Source of the DNA: Paraspadella gotoi
Lineage: Eukaryota > Chaetognatha
Length of the DNA stretch: 64,000 nt
NCBI GenBank assembly: GCA_051294375.1
Contig: CM119266.1
Location: 18,499,501-18,563,500 of the forward strand
Reading direction: 5' to 3'
How positions within the stretch are numbered: position 1 is the first letter of the stretch; the number at the start of each line of letters is the position of its first letter. Positions 49,368 to 62,100 of this stretch are shown here, one piece after another. The notes under the pieces were generated by a model. It was given only the letters and a program-made list of their open reading frames with translations. It did not search any database and was not told the origin of the DNA. A program made the position numbers and the translations under genes.

Positions 49368-50765
49368 TTGTCATCGTCTTCCCTATTCGACCATAAAAAA
49401 CCGAATGATATGTCTTTTAAACGTCAAACTTAATTTAACGAAAACAAGGAATTTACTTCGTTTTGGGGCGGAAATTATTTTTTTGGGGGAAAAAAGGGAA
49501 ACGTTTGATGTCCTTTTTTAATTTTTTATTTCTAATTAAATGGCAACAAAAAAAAAAAGTGGACGCGCGCAAATTGTCAAACGTCTTCTTAAAACTTTTT
49601 TTTTATTATCTATTCCGCTAATTGTGTTAATGGTGACTCCGCTTTACTGGAAGGGATTGGGAGAAATGATCGGACGGAAAATGAGAAAATGATCGCATTG
49701 ACAAGATTCGGGCAACGATTGGCTGGAGTCGAGGAGAAATGGAATGCGAGGTTGTGAATACTATTCTAAAAACTTGAGACGCTCATTTTAATTTTATTTT
49801 TCGCAATGGTAGTATCATTTTTCTCGTTTAGGATTGGTCTAGATTTAACAAAATGTTTGACGATAAACGTAATAAATGTTACAGTCTGTACGCCGCATCT
49901 TTTTAAATGTTTTAAATTACTCCGATGCGTCATTATCTCCGATGAAACTCCTTTTTTCCATTTTTTTCTACTACACATATTTTTCTTCATCTTTCTTTCC
50001 ATCTTGATCCGTTTTTAAAAAAAAAATCTCTCTATCTCTCCTTTTCTCCGCAGAGTGAGAGAGAGAGAGAGAGAGCTAGAGAGAGAGACGATTGCAAGAC
50101 ATCGAATGAAAAGGGAGAGAGGGAGAGAAAGGGAGAGAGCTAGAGAGAGAGACGAATGAAAAGGGAGAGAGGGAGAGAGAGAGGGATATGGTGACCTTGC
50201 TGATTGTGAGTTCTGACCCATAGAAGTTTGGAACGAATAAGATTGAATTAGTTTGACTTTGATTACAAATAAACATCTGTTTAATTATCTGTAAATTTAC
50301 AGATGGTGATGGTGACGGTCGGCGCGGAATTCGTCTACACATTGACTCGGGATCGAAGCCTCGCCGTAAAAAAAAACATCTGTGAAAATTCACTCCTGAA
50401 AAAAATTTCCCTTGGAAAGTCATCCGTAAAAAATCTACTGTGAATATCTGCGTGAAAAAAGCGTCACAAAGAATTCCATGGTCGTCTGGTGAAGAGAAAA
50501 TAAAAATTAGTCGTCGTCTTCGCTAATGGAATTATAAATAAGGATTAATTGACTCATTAAACGATTATAATAAAATAAATTTAAAAATAAGCAAAACCGA
50601 AAACTGGGTCATCGGCGGTGACATCCAAGACGGAAACTCACCCGCATAAAAAAGTAAGTTCATCTTTTTTCCTTTGTGAACGCAACGTCGTTTCAGATCT
50701 GACAGAGTTCACGAGTGACCATTAAATATCCCACAGTTGGTGGAAATGACCTCTGAGGATCTGCA

Positions 50766-50775
50766 NNNNNNNNNN
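50766..50775. other. Assembly gap, 10 N, with repeated flanks
   Basis: The 40-odd bases ending TGACCTCTGAGGATCTGCA just before the gap are repeated just after it, so two contig ends overlap here. Confidence 1.
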
Positions 50776-51899
50776 TAAATATCCCACGGTTGGTGGAAAT
50801 GACCTCTGAGGATCTGCAATGCTACCCGTGCACCAATGATCACTGATGCAATTGACATCGCCGTCCACCAATGACCCTATCGTTCTTTACCAATTCGCGT
50901 CATTCGTAAAAAAGAATTTGGTCTTTTTTCCAAATGTGAAGAGAAGGAATTTTTTGAGTCTAGAGTCAGATCGCCCCGGGCCAAAGGGAACTCTGAGGAA
51001 TTAAGTACATTTTAATTGTAATGTATTATTGATGAAAAGCTTCCAACTGATTATCGTCGTCGTCTATAAAACTTAATTAAACGATCAACTAGAATCGGAG
51101 ACAATAGATTAAAAAACCTAAAACGCTTTTTTTTTCCTCTCTGAAGAAAAGTTTTTTTTATCTGTCAAGAATAATGTAAACGGGAAATCTTTAATAGATT
51201 ATATTTAATGATTCGTCGTTGTTGTCGTCATCGTCTTCATTGTCGTCGTCTTCCTTTTTAAAACGAAAGAAAGTGTTTTTCTCGATTGATTTCGAAAATC
51301 ATCTTGTCATCATCATCATCATCATCAATTATCATCATCAAAATCATCATCATCACAAAAGAATAAGTTTTTCTCTCTCTCTTTCTCTCCAAAATTAAAG
51401 AAGACTAGTAAACGATAGTGACCGGACGGAAAGACCGGCCAGTCAAATTCGTGACCTCGCGAAATATGTAAAAGAGAGAAATAGAGAGAGAGAGGCGAGG
51501 CATCATAAAGAGAGAAAGAAAGTACAAAGATTCTGTCTTCCATTCCTCGTTATATCTAACAATTTTTCAGCCATATTGGTTTAAAAGTTCCGCATTTCAG
51601 AGTTAATTAATTAAGTTTTTCGATTTAAAGATTAGGTTAGTGGTTATGGTTATGGTTAGGCGATAGGTTTAAGAATTGGGTTAGTGACTCGGTCAGGTAT
51701 TAGGGATAGAGATTAAGTTATGAATTTAAAAATAGATTAGGCTAGGTTTTAAAAAAAAGTAGCTTTCTGAAAATAGTGCCACAATTCTATATCCTTAAAA
51801 AACGAAGACTCGGTGACGGATAGATGGACCTCCGCACCGGACGGACAGACGGATGTTTTTTTTTTACGTTGTTCTTCGTCAAATCTGAATAAGACGGAT

Positions 51900-52640
51900 A
51901 GAAAAATAATCGATTTAAAGACGAACAGACAAATGGATGTTTTTTTTTACTCTTTTTCTTTTTCTCGTTTTTCTTGATAATTGATTTGTAAAACCGTCGA
52001 AATACAATAAAATAAATTGTGGAGTAAACCGGTTCGAACCCGGAATCTCCAGGTGAGCCGCCGCAATTTTTAGTATTTGATAATTAAGGAATTGATGAGC
52101 CAAGAGGTACAGAACGTGAAAGTATTTTTAGGGTTTTAAAGTAAAAAGGTTTTTTTTTTTAATTTAATGAAATCAAAATCGCAAAAATTTTTTACAATAC
52201 TCTAGACTTATGACAAATTATAGCAGAGAAAATCATAAGAGAAACGATAAAAACGAAAGATAAATAAAGGATAAGATACCAAAAAAAAAGGAAAATAAGG
52301 AAGTTGGAAGAAAGAAAGAAGGGGAATGCAGGAAGATATCAAACGGGAATAAAAAAAGGTTAAAAGAAAAAAGGTAGGAGAAGAGAAGTAAGAAAAGAAA
52401 AAAAGAAAAGAAGGTGAATACAGGAAGATATCAAAAAGGAATAAAAAAAGAGAGAAGAGAAGAGAAGTAAGAAAAGAAAAAAAGAAAAAAAGGTGAATAC
52501 AGGAAGATATCAAAAAGGAATAAAAAAAGAGAGAAGAGAAGAGAAGTAAGAAAAGAAAAAAGAGAAGAAAATAAAAACAGAGAATTAGGAGAGAAGCGGA
52601 AAGGAAAAGGTATCTCTCTTCCTTCTTCTTTCCCGCGCCC
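51900..52640. repeat. Left arm of a long inverted repeat
   Basis: This arm pairs in inverted orientation with about 56340-57110. It contains a B-box-bearing segment (52015-52080) and then a polypurine stretch. In the latter, a unit starting GTGAATACAGGAAGATATC and running through AAAAAGGAATAAAAAAAGAG and AGAAGTAAGAAAAG recurs (52414-52490 and 52491-52570, with a partial unit at about 52320-52413). Identity between the arms is moderate by eye. There is no coding region. Confidence 0.65.
52015..52080. repeat. tRNA-like B-box segment (left arm)
   Basis: GGTTCGAACC (52031-52040) matches the RNA polymerase III B-box core and is its own reverse complement. On the minus strand it lies in GAGATTCCGGGTTCGAACCG, which looks like the T-arm region of a tRNA. 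An A-box-like TTGGCTCATCAA lies about 60 bases upstream on that strand. No full cloverleaf can be folded by eye, so a tRNA-derived SINE or pseudogene is more likely than a tRNA gene. Confidence 0.4.
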
Positions 52641-53220
52641 AACCTACTCCCCCCCCCCCAGCCACTGCTTGTTGTCCGACAGGCGCCTTCCCTTTTTAAA
52701 TATTTTTCGTAATTATTTTGTGATCAATATACTGCAAGTTATAATTTTTTAAAACCTTAATTCAATTTTACACGAACGGAAATTTTTTTTTTCTTTTTTC
52801 AATATGTCATGCCATCGACGAACATTTGTTAAAATACCGAGTGGGGCGATGAGAGAAGAGAGAGAGAGAGAGAGAGAGGGGAGATGAGAGAGAGAGAGAA
52901 GAGAGGAGAGAAGAGGAGATAGAAAGAAAAGAGAGAGAGAGAATACGAATTGGATGAACTGATTAATACATTCACGCCGATGGTAATGGGCGAAATTCAT
53001 ACTAACAAAAACTTGGTCTTTACTTAATCTTGGTCGTCGTAATCGATTACCAGACAATCAAAAAAATTTTTACAAGCACACGATAGCTTGTTAGTACTAC
53101 AACATAAGGAAAAATGTGATAATCAGCGCAGTGACTTTATACAGTGATACGCGCTGTGACATACCGGCACATCTGCTAGCTATTCTAATCTTGATTTTGT
53201 TTGGAAATAAATATATTATA
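52641..53220. other. Noncoding stretch
   Basis: A poly-C run (52650-52660), AG-rich patches (52857-52945) and AT-rich sequence. CAGCGC (53125-53130) and GCGCTG (about 53152-53157) can form a small stem. No gene is supported. Confidence 0.4.
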
Positions 53221-53516
53221 TAGTACACTACTGAACTCTGGCGCAATTTCACTCAGACAGCCGTGGCGTCGGATAGTGACAGATCACCCAAGACAATTTA
53301 TTGCCCAGAACAGAACAGACAATGTAAGCGAGGAAACAGATCATACAGTAAAAACGAACAAGGCACAAATAACAAACATAAAAGTCTAACCGATGACAAC
53401 GACAACGACAACAACCACGGAGCCAGACAAACTAGGAGTTGTTGCGGTGCAGTCCAACAGAGCATAGCCAGAACGGATAAAGATCTCGCCCGCCAAAACT
53501 CGTTAAAGCTTTAAGG
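53221..53516 (+). CDS. Unrecognised hydrophilic ORF, possibly a retroelement remnant
   Basis: A frame opens just after TAG (53221-53223) and runs 97 codons to TAA at 53514-53516. It has no early ATG, so it would be an exon or a relic. The product is hydrophilic, with CPEQNRQCKRGN, an Asp/Asn run from a GACAAC repeat, and ARQTRSCCGAVQQSIARTD near the end. A second frame is open over the first half. TGGCGCAATTTC near the start could mimic a primer-binding site, and AAGGGGAAAG right after the stop could mimic a polypurine tract. These hints of an LTR element are weak, and no terminal repeats were found. Confidence 0.25.
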
Positions 53517-53529
53517 GGAAAGTGGCGGA

Positions 53530-56335
53530 AAAAAAAAGTGCAAAAAAATTTTTGCTGTTGTATAATTTCTTCCCAGGAATTATCGAGTTTTAATGTTTAT
53601 TTTTTCAAGAACTCAATTTCTTTTAGATAACGTTTCTACGGCCATTTATAGAGACCGCGAGGCCGGATGAGTAACGACGAGGACGACGATGGACGACGAT
53701 GGCTTTATGAGAGAGTGTTTTGAGCCGCTTTAAAGTCGTTCTAGGTTCGAAATTTGGAGAAGGAGTGGACGGTAGCGAGAGAGAGAATAGAGGAAGGAGG
53801 GAAGAACGTGATGCAGAGAGAGAGAGATTGTAGGATGGAGAGGCGAGGAGAAGGGAGAGAGAGTAGAAGATAAGGACGAGAGTGAGAGGAGAAAGATGAT
53901 TTCAATAATATTAGAAATAAAAAGTTGAAATTGTGCAAAACAATATTTCAAAGCTTTCTGTCTCTATTTTCCGACAATTCATGTCGCTGTCAATTATATG
54001 TACATTTCACTAATGTGCATATTATCTATTTAAGGTAGATTACGACCTGGTATTTGGTTACATTCATTGTGTGGACACGGGTTCCATATCCTTTGGCCCA
54101 CTTTACTGTCTCCAGGTGGAACAGCTTGGCTAAAGATCGTGTAGCTCTGGGCCGTAGTCAGATATTTGACTATTGATCAAAATTACCTGGGCGCTTGTGG
54201 ACCTGACAATTGATACGAGGAGCATCATTGGCGCCCGCTTATGACGAATTGGCTAGCAGAGAGACTCGCTTGAGCGCTGATATAGTTGATGGGGATTTGA
54301 GGTCGTTGCCTAATTTATTATTGCTTTTATAAATTAATTCTCTCTCAGATAACTCAAATATCTTGAATATTCGTTCGCGTTTTTTAGGCGCAATTTTTTG
54401 AAAGTGAATACAATGTTAATTTTGATGCTAATTCAAATTTTAAAAAGACGTGTCCAACGAACTATGAAGTTGTCATAACATGACTAGTATAGATTTACTG
54501 TAAATAGAAATGTAATTATTGGTGAAAGACATTTAATGAAAGCGGGAATTGAATGCTCAGGGAAATAAGGGCACAGAAAGGGACTCTTTATAGGGCGAAG
54601 CAAGTTCATCCTATGTTGTGTCAGTCGTTGGGGAGGGCCAGCCCAAGCATATGCATACCTTTGTAATTTTTAATAGATGTATTAAATCATCCTTTCTCTC
54701 AGCCAGAACTCTGCTCTATCTTCCTCTCTCCATCTCCTCTCTCTCTCTCTCTTCGCGTCTCATCCTGCTGTCTCTTCTTTCTCTCCTTCTACTCTTTTTC
54801 TCCCAATTATCGGATACGAACGACTTGAAAACAATGCGGGACATCCAACATCTCTCAGTCAAAGCCATCGTCGTCGTCGTCGTCGTCAGTCATCGCTGAG
54901 GGTCTCTCAATGGCGTCAGAAACGTTTATAAACGTAAATAAGCAAATGTTTGATGTCTTTGTAATAATTAAAATTTTCTTTTAAAACGTCGGCCATAAGT
55001 CTGGACTACAACATAAAACTACAATTTTTTTTGTTGTCTTATTTTCTTTTGGTTATTTGTTTATTTGACGATTCTATTTTATATCCGCATCTTAAGTTTA
55101 CGAGTTCTGTTGAGGGCGATTATTCGTACACCAGCACAAACTCCTAAGGTCTGATTTTGTCGTTGGTATGTTGGTCGTTGTGCTGATTTGTCATCGGCTA
55201 CTTTTTTAAGGACTCTTGAATTTTTTTAATGTTTGTTATCTTGCCCCTGTTGTTTTCGGGTTTATTACTGGTTTATTATCGCTTTCCTTTCCTGTCTTTC
55301 CTTTGCTTTCGTGTATGATTTTCTTGTCTTTTGTGTTGTTTTTGGTAGCAAATTAATTTCTTAGGTTTTCTTGTGCGTGCCTCCTGTTTTATAAATCGCT
55401 TGGTCTCGTCTCATTAGTTCGACTATTTAGTGTATATTTATTAATCTTATTATATTTCCTTACTTTATCATCCTAACCAATATCCTTCTAAATTTATTCT
55501 TTAGGATTTGAGGAGATTCACTGAAGTCAACTCGACTATTTCCTTAACTTTCACATTTATCAACAATTCTGCCAAGTATTTTCTTCGCTCAGGTATAATA
55601 TTGTGTATTTTGTTTAAACTACACAACAGTAAGACGTCGTGCTTTGCTAAAAAATTTTGTTATTTTTGAATTGGTCTGGGTAATCCTCACTAGCATTTAA
55701 TACGAAAAGATTTACAGTAAGACACACGAGTGTTTTTAGATGAATTTTTCATTAATCAAAATAGCTTAGTTAATCGTGATTGTATGATGATGTAACGCAC
55801 TAATGTAGATGAGATCTCTCTCGATCGAGATGAGATGATGATGCATGTTAGACTCGCACGCAGATCGAGATGACGATAGCTATCGAGGCAGAGTACGAGT
55901 AGGCTCGCTCGCACTGTACCTCTCTCATCCAACGTTGCTTCGTCTATCTCTCTCTGCTCTCTCTTCTCTGTTCCTCGTTCTGAAATCTCGTCATATTCCG
56001 CCAAAAACACGATTAACGTATTATAACCAAGTGGCCGTTCGTTATCGGCATGAGAATATTTGAAATAAAAGAAAAAAAAATTTCCGGTTCGGTGTAAATT
56101 GAATTAAGGTTTAAAAATTATATTAACTTTTGCTATTCATATATTGGACTACACAAAATAATTACGAAAATTTATATTATGTAAGAGAGATATAATTGGG
56201 TGTAGTTAGCGCCGGCCTGATCGGGACAAGAACATCCTAAGTACAGAGAGCTGTTGGGGAGGGGGTGGGTCGCCGCTCTATGTCTGTGCAGTCTATAAGG
56301 CTCTGTCTGTGGTTCAGGATGCTATATATCTGTCT
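53530..56335. other. Spacer between the inverted arms, no gene recognised
   Basis: GC-richer unique sequence at 54030-54330 (with TTGGCGCCCGC at 54228-54238) has no long frame. A CT/TC-rich patch at 54700-54800 ends in GTC triplets. AT-rich sequence follows, then a GATGAGATC/CGATCGAGAT cluster at 55805-55885 with the palindrome CGATAGCTATCG (55874-55885). Confidence 0.4.
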
Positions 56336-56339
56336 GTTC

Positions 56340-57110
56340 TCCCTGTCTGTTAGTTGAATTCGTTTTTATTCTGTGTGCTTCTTGCGTTTTTTTATTCCTT
56401 TTTGATTTTCCTGTCTTCTTTTTTCTTCTTTTCTTTTCTTACTTCTCTTCTCTCTCCTCTTTTTTTTTCCTTTTGTATCTTCTATTCTACTTCTTTCTTT
56501 TTCTTTTCTTACTGGTCTCTCTTCTTCTCTCTTTTTTTTATTCTTTTTGATACTCCTGTATTCACCTTCTTTCTTTTTTTCATCTCTCTTACTTCTCGTT
56601 CTCGCTACACTTTTTACTGTGTTAAGTACCTTTTTAATTCCGTTTGATCATCTTCCGCATTCCCAACCATCTTTCATCTCTTCCAAACTATCCTTTTTAC
56701 TGTCTTTGTTTTGGATCTTATTCTTTCATCCTTTTATTATTTTCTTCTATTTAATATCTTTCTCTTATGATCTTTTCCTCTGGCTATAATATGTGTCATA
56801 AGTCTACGAGATATTGACAAAACATTTTTGACGAATTCTATGATTATTTAAATTAAAAAAAAAAACCTATTTTTACTGTTAATTAAACCCAAAATACTTT
56901 CACGTTCGTACCTCTTGTCCTAGAAGTCCATAATTACTCTTAATTATCAGATATACGAAAAAATTGCGGTCGGCTCACCCTGGGAGATTCCGGTTCGAAC
57001 CGGTTTACTCACACAAATTTATTTTATGTATTTCGACGGTTTTACAAATCAATTATCAAGAAAACGAGAAAAGAAAAAGAAGTAAAAGAATAACAGACCA
57101 TGTTGTCCTG
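56340..57110. repeat. Right arm of the long inverted repeat
   Basis: The reverse complement of this stretch follows the left arm (51900-52640) in order: polypyrimidine repeat units with GATACTCCTGTATTCACCTT, then the ATGATCTTTTCCTC...CATAAGTCTA segment, then the B-box segment with GGTTCGAACC at 56993-57002, then the TTTCGACGGTTTTACAAATC end. Divergence includes substitutions, unlike the central block. Confidence 0.65.
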
Positions 57111-57420
57111 GTTACGTCTGTATAAATGACGATTATATGATTTAACATATCCGTACTTTAAAAAATGAGGATACATTAGGGAGAAATGGACGTATATGAC
57201 CGGAGCAGACGATTGATAGAAAAAAACTGAGCACCGTAAGTGTAGACGAGAGAGCTAGAGAAGAAGAGATGAGAGGGGTACGAGTAGAACTCCGAAGAGA
57301 AAGAGACAACAGTAATTAAGAGTAAATATTTCTGCAGTTGTTTACTTCTCAAAATTACATTCTGTGTCGAAGATACAACCCTGTGACACAATTAGACTGT
57401 CCCACATTTAACAGTTTACT
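57111..57420. other. Unique AT-rich stretch
   Basis: Nothing recognised. A minus ORF at 57176-57391 has no supporting features. Confidence 0.4.
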
Positions 57421-57935
57421 AATTTTTTTTCACTTTTTTGTTATTATGTCACACCTGTGGCATGGCTATAATATTAATCATTAATTTCCACGCTCTGTTT
57501 TCATCAAGCCTTTTTTCCTTGACTTTTGGTTTTGTCTGCGCTTTTTGCCCATAACAAAAAACGAGATTTACATCGATCGAACAACTTTTCTTCAATTCAT
57601 TCTTTTTTTGTAAAACAAAAGCCTAAAAAAAAATGATAAAAATTCGAAAATATCAACGGTACTAAGATCTCTCTCTCTCTCTTCTCTCTTATCTCTCTCT
57701 CTCTCTCTCTCTCTCTTCCTCTCTCTCTCTCTCTCCTCTCTTCCTCTCTACTCTTCTTCTCTTCCTATATATCTCGTCTCTATCACCCAATACTCACTCT
57801 TCACTGGATCGGCAAAACCCGTTTCACAGCGTCACACGGGAGGAGTCAGATTACGCTGACAGTCAGTTCTGGCCATTATTTGATCTTTGGCCTTCTTTCC
57901 TCAGATTAGGACATTTTGGCCTCTTTTAAGAAAGC

Positions 57936-58100
57936 ATGGGTCAACCTCGCACCGAATCTGTCGGCCCCTCCACAAGATGCGTCCAGCTATCGAAAATTTT
58001 CACGGTTCTGTCATCGCAAACGTGCTCGCCTGACCAGATCTCCGCTCAAGAACGCAGGTTAAATTTAGCGACAACAAGAAAAAAAAAGTCGCCGTGGTAA
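57936..58100 (+). CDS. Short ORF (54 aa), frame-conflicted between copies
   Basis: From ATG at 57936 a 54-codon frame begins MGQPRTESVGP and ends KKKSPW before TAA. An acceptor-like CTTTCCTCAG lies 31 bases upstream of the ATG. In the second copy (63686-63832) the frame starts and ends alike (MGQPRHESVGP ... KKKAPW, 48 codons), but the middle differs because of indels. Conserved ends with a shifted middle could mean a real exon with sequencing errors, or simply duplicated noncoding DNA. Confidence 0.2.
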   Translation: MGQPRTESVGPSTRCVQLSKIFTVLSSQTCSPDQISAQERRLNLATTRKKKSPW

Positions 58101-58252
58101 TTAGATCAGAAGGCAAAGCTTGAAGGAAAAGCAACAAAAAAGTTGAAGACAAAGAAGAGCAAAAGAAAAGAAACAAAAGAGGCGAAAAAGAGTTTTTTTT
58201 TTTAGTGATGACTATATTGACTGAGATCCGGGGATTAGCTTCAGTACTATAA

Positions 58253-58256
<4 letters not shown>

Positions 58257-58313
<57 letters not shown>

Positions 58314-58318
58314 TTCCG

Positions 58319-58346
<28 letters not shown>
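58257..58346. repeat. (CT)n microsatellite
   Basis: Two CT runs separated by TTCCTTCCGT. Confidence 0.95.
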
Positions 58347-58350
<4 letters not shown>

Positions 58351-59076
58351 TATAATGTCTGTCTATTGTCGTCAGTGGCCAAGACTGTCTCCACCTTAAC
58401 ATATAACTCTTCTGTGTGTCAGCAAGCATATACTTCTGTCTGTTTTACCTTTTAAGTTAAATTGAAGAGATTAACAATCGATACTATTTGAAAATTCCTA
58501 TTTAAAACTTACTCCTTGTCATCTGTAGTTTTGAAATATCAGTTGTTACAGATAAAATTACTATTGATATATTAAATAAAAAATATAAAAATAATCGGAG
58601 TTACAAACGTAACGACATCCGAATAAATAAATCTATTGTAATAATTTCGACGTACTAGCTATATATAACTCATGTCGATGACGTGTAGACAGGAAAAAAA
58701 GTACGTCATGAATAATCTCCAGGATTCTAAAAAAATAAGAAAAAAAAATTAAAATAAAAATTTATAATAATCAATGTTGTAAGAATCAAAAAAAATTCTA
58801 ATCTGGCCGTCTCATGATTTCGGGATAAAATAATTATTTAGGCGAACTAACATTAACTTAATTTCGATTCGTGTGGTTTAATTAACTTTTAGCGGTCAAT
58901 ACCGCTTCAAGCCCGACCCCTCAGACGACCAATTCTAAGGGATGTAATTGAAACTCGGGTTAAAACCGAAATCGTTTAAACAAATTTGACTGTCCTTTTG
59001 TTTTCTTTTTTTTTTTTTTTGGTTTTAATTTTCTTTTAACGATCGCTCCGTCAGTTAGGTGTGGGTCCTCCTTGTT

Positions 59077-59110
<34 letters not shown>

Positions 59111-62100
59111 GGTCTTCTTTTCTTTCTTTCTTTTCTTTCTTTCTTCTTTCTTCTTTCTTTGCCTTTCTTTCTTTAATTTCTTTCTTTCTTTTTTCTTTCT
59201 TTCTACTAAGGAGCTGTAAAACTGGTTGAAAAATAAAACTGAATTTAATTCGAATACTCTTCAACATGTCATGATAAGACTAGTACCGCTCTCTCTGCTT
59301 CTCTCATCTCTCTCTCGTCTTCCCTTCTGTCTCTCTGCTCTCTCGTCTTCTCTCTTCTCTCTTGCTCTCTCGCCTCTCGTCTCTCGATGACTGTCAGGTC
59401 TGTCTCCTAATCTCTTGTGCTATTTTCTAGTAGGCTTTTTGTTAGTTATTACTTTTCAACATGTTGAGCTCGGCTCTCTCTCTTCTCTCTCTCGAGTCCC
59501 TCTCCATCTCCTCTCTCTCTCGTTTCGCGTTTAAAGCAAATTCAACAGTACCAAAGTCTACAATATCAACTTCTGCTTTCCATTCTTTTTCCTCTCATCA
59601 ACTTACTTCTTCTCGGTCTCTCTTCTCTCTCTTAATGTTCTTTCTGCGATTTAAATAACAATAACACCTCGTCAGTAAACTTTCGTTCATTTTAACTCAC
59701 AATCCCTATCCTTTCTCTCTCGAATGTTCTCCTTTCTCTCTCTCTCTCTGCTCTCTCTCTCTTCTACACTCTATTTTCTCGATTTTAGTTCCGTCTGGAT
59801 ATTTTCGTTCTTCCTCTCTTCCTTCCTTACTTATCTCTTCACTCTCTCTTCTTTTTTGCTTCTCTCTGTCTTCTCTCTCACACTCGGATCTCTAAACTTT
59901 CTTTCGATTTTTCGAGTTTCTGACAATGAGAGTTATTTTCGCGTTCCCGGACTTTTCTTTCTCTACTCTGGAAAATTTTAATCTCTTTTGCTTGTGTTTC
60001 TTACTCTTACGCTCTCTGTCTAAAACCTCCGCTGAAAAGGCATGCTGTCCGAGTAGTTTCACCACGCCGGATCTCTCCTTCATTATTAATACTCTTGGCT
60101 CTGTTTATGTTCTCTTTTATCTGTTCTTCTGCAGTGCTTTGTAGTTTGATAATAAACGGCCTTTCGCTCTAATTTATTTTCTAGTGGATTGAGTTTTTCT
60201 ATCGTGTTTGTTTACTGTCGTTGTTCTGTGAATCTCAAACGAACGTTTTGTTATTGTTTGGTAATTTACAGTCAAAGTATAGTGCTGTTTCAATTATCCT
60301 ACTGGTTAGCGCGATAATATTCGGTGAAATTAACCACGTATTTATATTTAGTGTATTAACGTATAATAATATATCGCCGTTCTCAAAAACTAACTATCAT
60401 CATCGGCACGATATCAATCATTTCATCAATATCATGTATATTTTCTTCCAAATATGAATTACATAATCACTGAACAATAAAAAATCGGCAGAACAAACAT
60501 CTCAATTCCAAATCTCGATAACATTTGTTATCGTTTAAAGTATCCGTCCTAATACTTCAACATATACAACATAGAGAGATAATAATATTAGGTAAGCGTT
60601 CATTATCTTTGATTCATGTTAATTGTACGTAGATTACCAGACTAACATATCCAAACACAAAATAAGTTTATTTGTTTGGATCTTTTGATTCATAAAAACT
60701 GTATCTTTTTGGTTTAATGTACAATAAGAACTAAATAACTCGCTTACACAGAGTTAATGGAAGCTCATAATAAGAGCTTAGTCATACAGATCGTTAAATT
60801 GTACTTTAAAAAAAACACAATGCGTACTTTAATACACGTTTATAGAGATTTTAAATAAGAGTTTATTAGAAGGAGATATCGTGTAATGAGAGAATATTGT
60901 AATTCACTTATACGATAGTTATAAGGATAATTTTGGAGTTTAATTCTCTTGCTCTCTCTAGGGAGTAATGGGTATCGTAATAATCGCAGTATATTATTAC
61001 AGTATCGTCGTTTAACACGTATGTTTTTCTCCTTTGAAGTAATTGAGATTATGGTTTTCTCATCATATTTACTAAAAATCATGCTATAGAACCAACTTTC
61101 TCTTTTATATAAGAAAGTCTGAGATTTTGTTAATTTTTAACTTATTACAACATTTTTTAGAAAGAATAAGAATTCTATAATTCTCTCACCCGATTAGTAA
61201 TTACATTATATAAAGATCCTTAAATTTTAGATTATTTTATGTTTTTCTCCAAGATAAAAACGCCTACAAATAATGTAATTTAGATATATCATTTAGTTTT
61301 TCTCTCTGTGCGTTCACTTATACTGGATACTTAATTAAACAAAATGGATTTTTCATCTGATTACAACCACATTTGAGTTCGATTGGCTTGCAATTATTTA
61401 TTTTGCTATATGAAACTTAAAAGACGATTTAAACTACCTTCAGTTTTTCCCCTCGTCACGAAGCTTTTTTGCTGATAGATTGCATTCCCATTCCATTTAC
61501 CTTGCGAGTACACATCAGTACATTAGTAAATCTAATCTAGTCTTCCACCTTCCAAATCTATTTTGATTATCAGTAATATTGATTCTCTAAAGACATAAAA
61601 CTATTATATCCTTATATGATGGTGTCGGCGCGAATGATCGCCTTCTATTAACAGGACAAAATCTGATCGTCGAGAATTAGTGGGGCCTGAATGTTCTTTT
61701 CCTATTCTCGTCACATTTCTGTACGCTTCTGATACAATTTATTTGCACATTTGATAGTACATTGGTCGATTAATAACATTCACTCTATATATCTGAGAAT
61801 AATATTAAAAATGTGTTCTGTATAAAAAAATAATACTTCACTCTTATAGTTCAACGTCGGATTCCGTCATAATTAATTTTCCAATAATTACTTCTTTTTT
61901 GTCAACTAATTTTAATATCGCACACCGAGAAGTTGATCCATTTTGGTTCATTAAGTTTATTTAAGGTGTATATACGTAGCTCAGAGGAACTCGGAGAATT
62001 ATGGTTACAATTGAGTAAATTCCCGCGACGCGATTAGTGTAATACGAGAATTACATAAGTATTAGTATAGTGGAGTTTTCCATCTCCGATGTTAATTATT

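Larger units (their letters stand above)
36624..51715. repeat. Large repeated block, copy C (about 15.1 kb)
   Basis: This is the full-length counterpart of copy A, and the only copy that continues past AGAGATTAA into unique sequence. Parts (15.95-17.1 kb versus 37.4-38.55 kb) are nearly identical to A apart from homopolymer lengths. Other parts (for example 40-43 kb) carry frequent one- or two-base indels. Confidence 0.9.
57421..58350. repeat. Noisy duplicated segment, first copy
   Basis: It matches 63239-64000 in the same orientation and order, from the CATGGCTA / GCTCTGTTTTCATCA region through the CGTCACACGGGAGGAGTCAG region to the terminal CT array. Differences are many one- to three-base indels, plus the N gaps in the second copy. 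Confidence 0.85.

Noticed and set aside
54228-54238. TTGGCGCCCGC as a retroviral-type primer-binding site
   Set aside because: Only about 9 bases match a known tRNA-Lys type site and no LTR is seen upstream.
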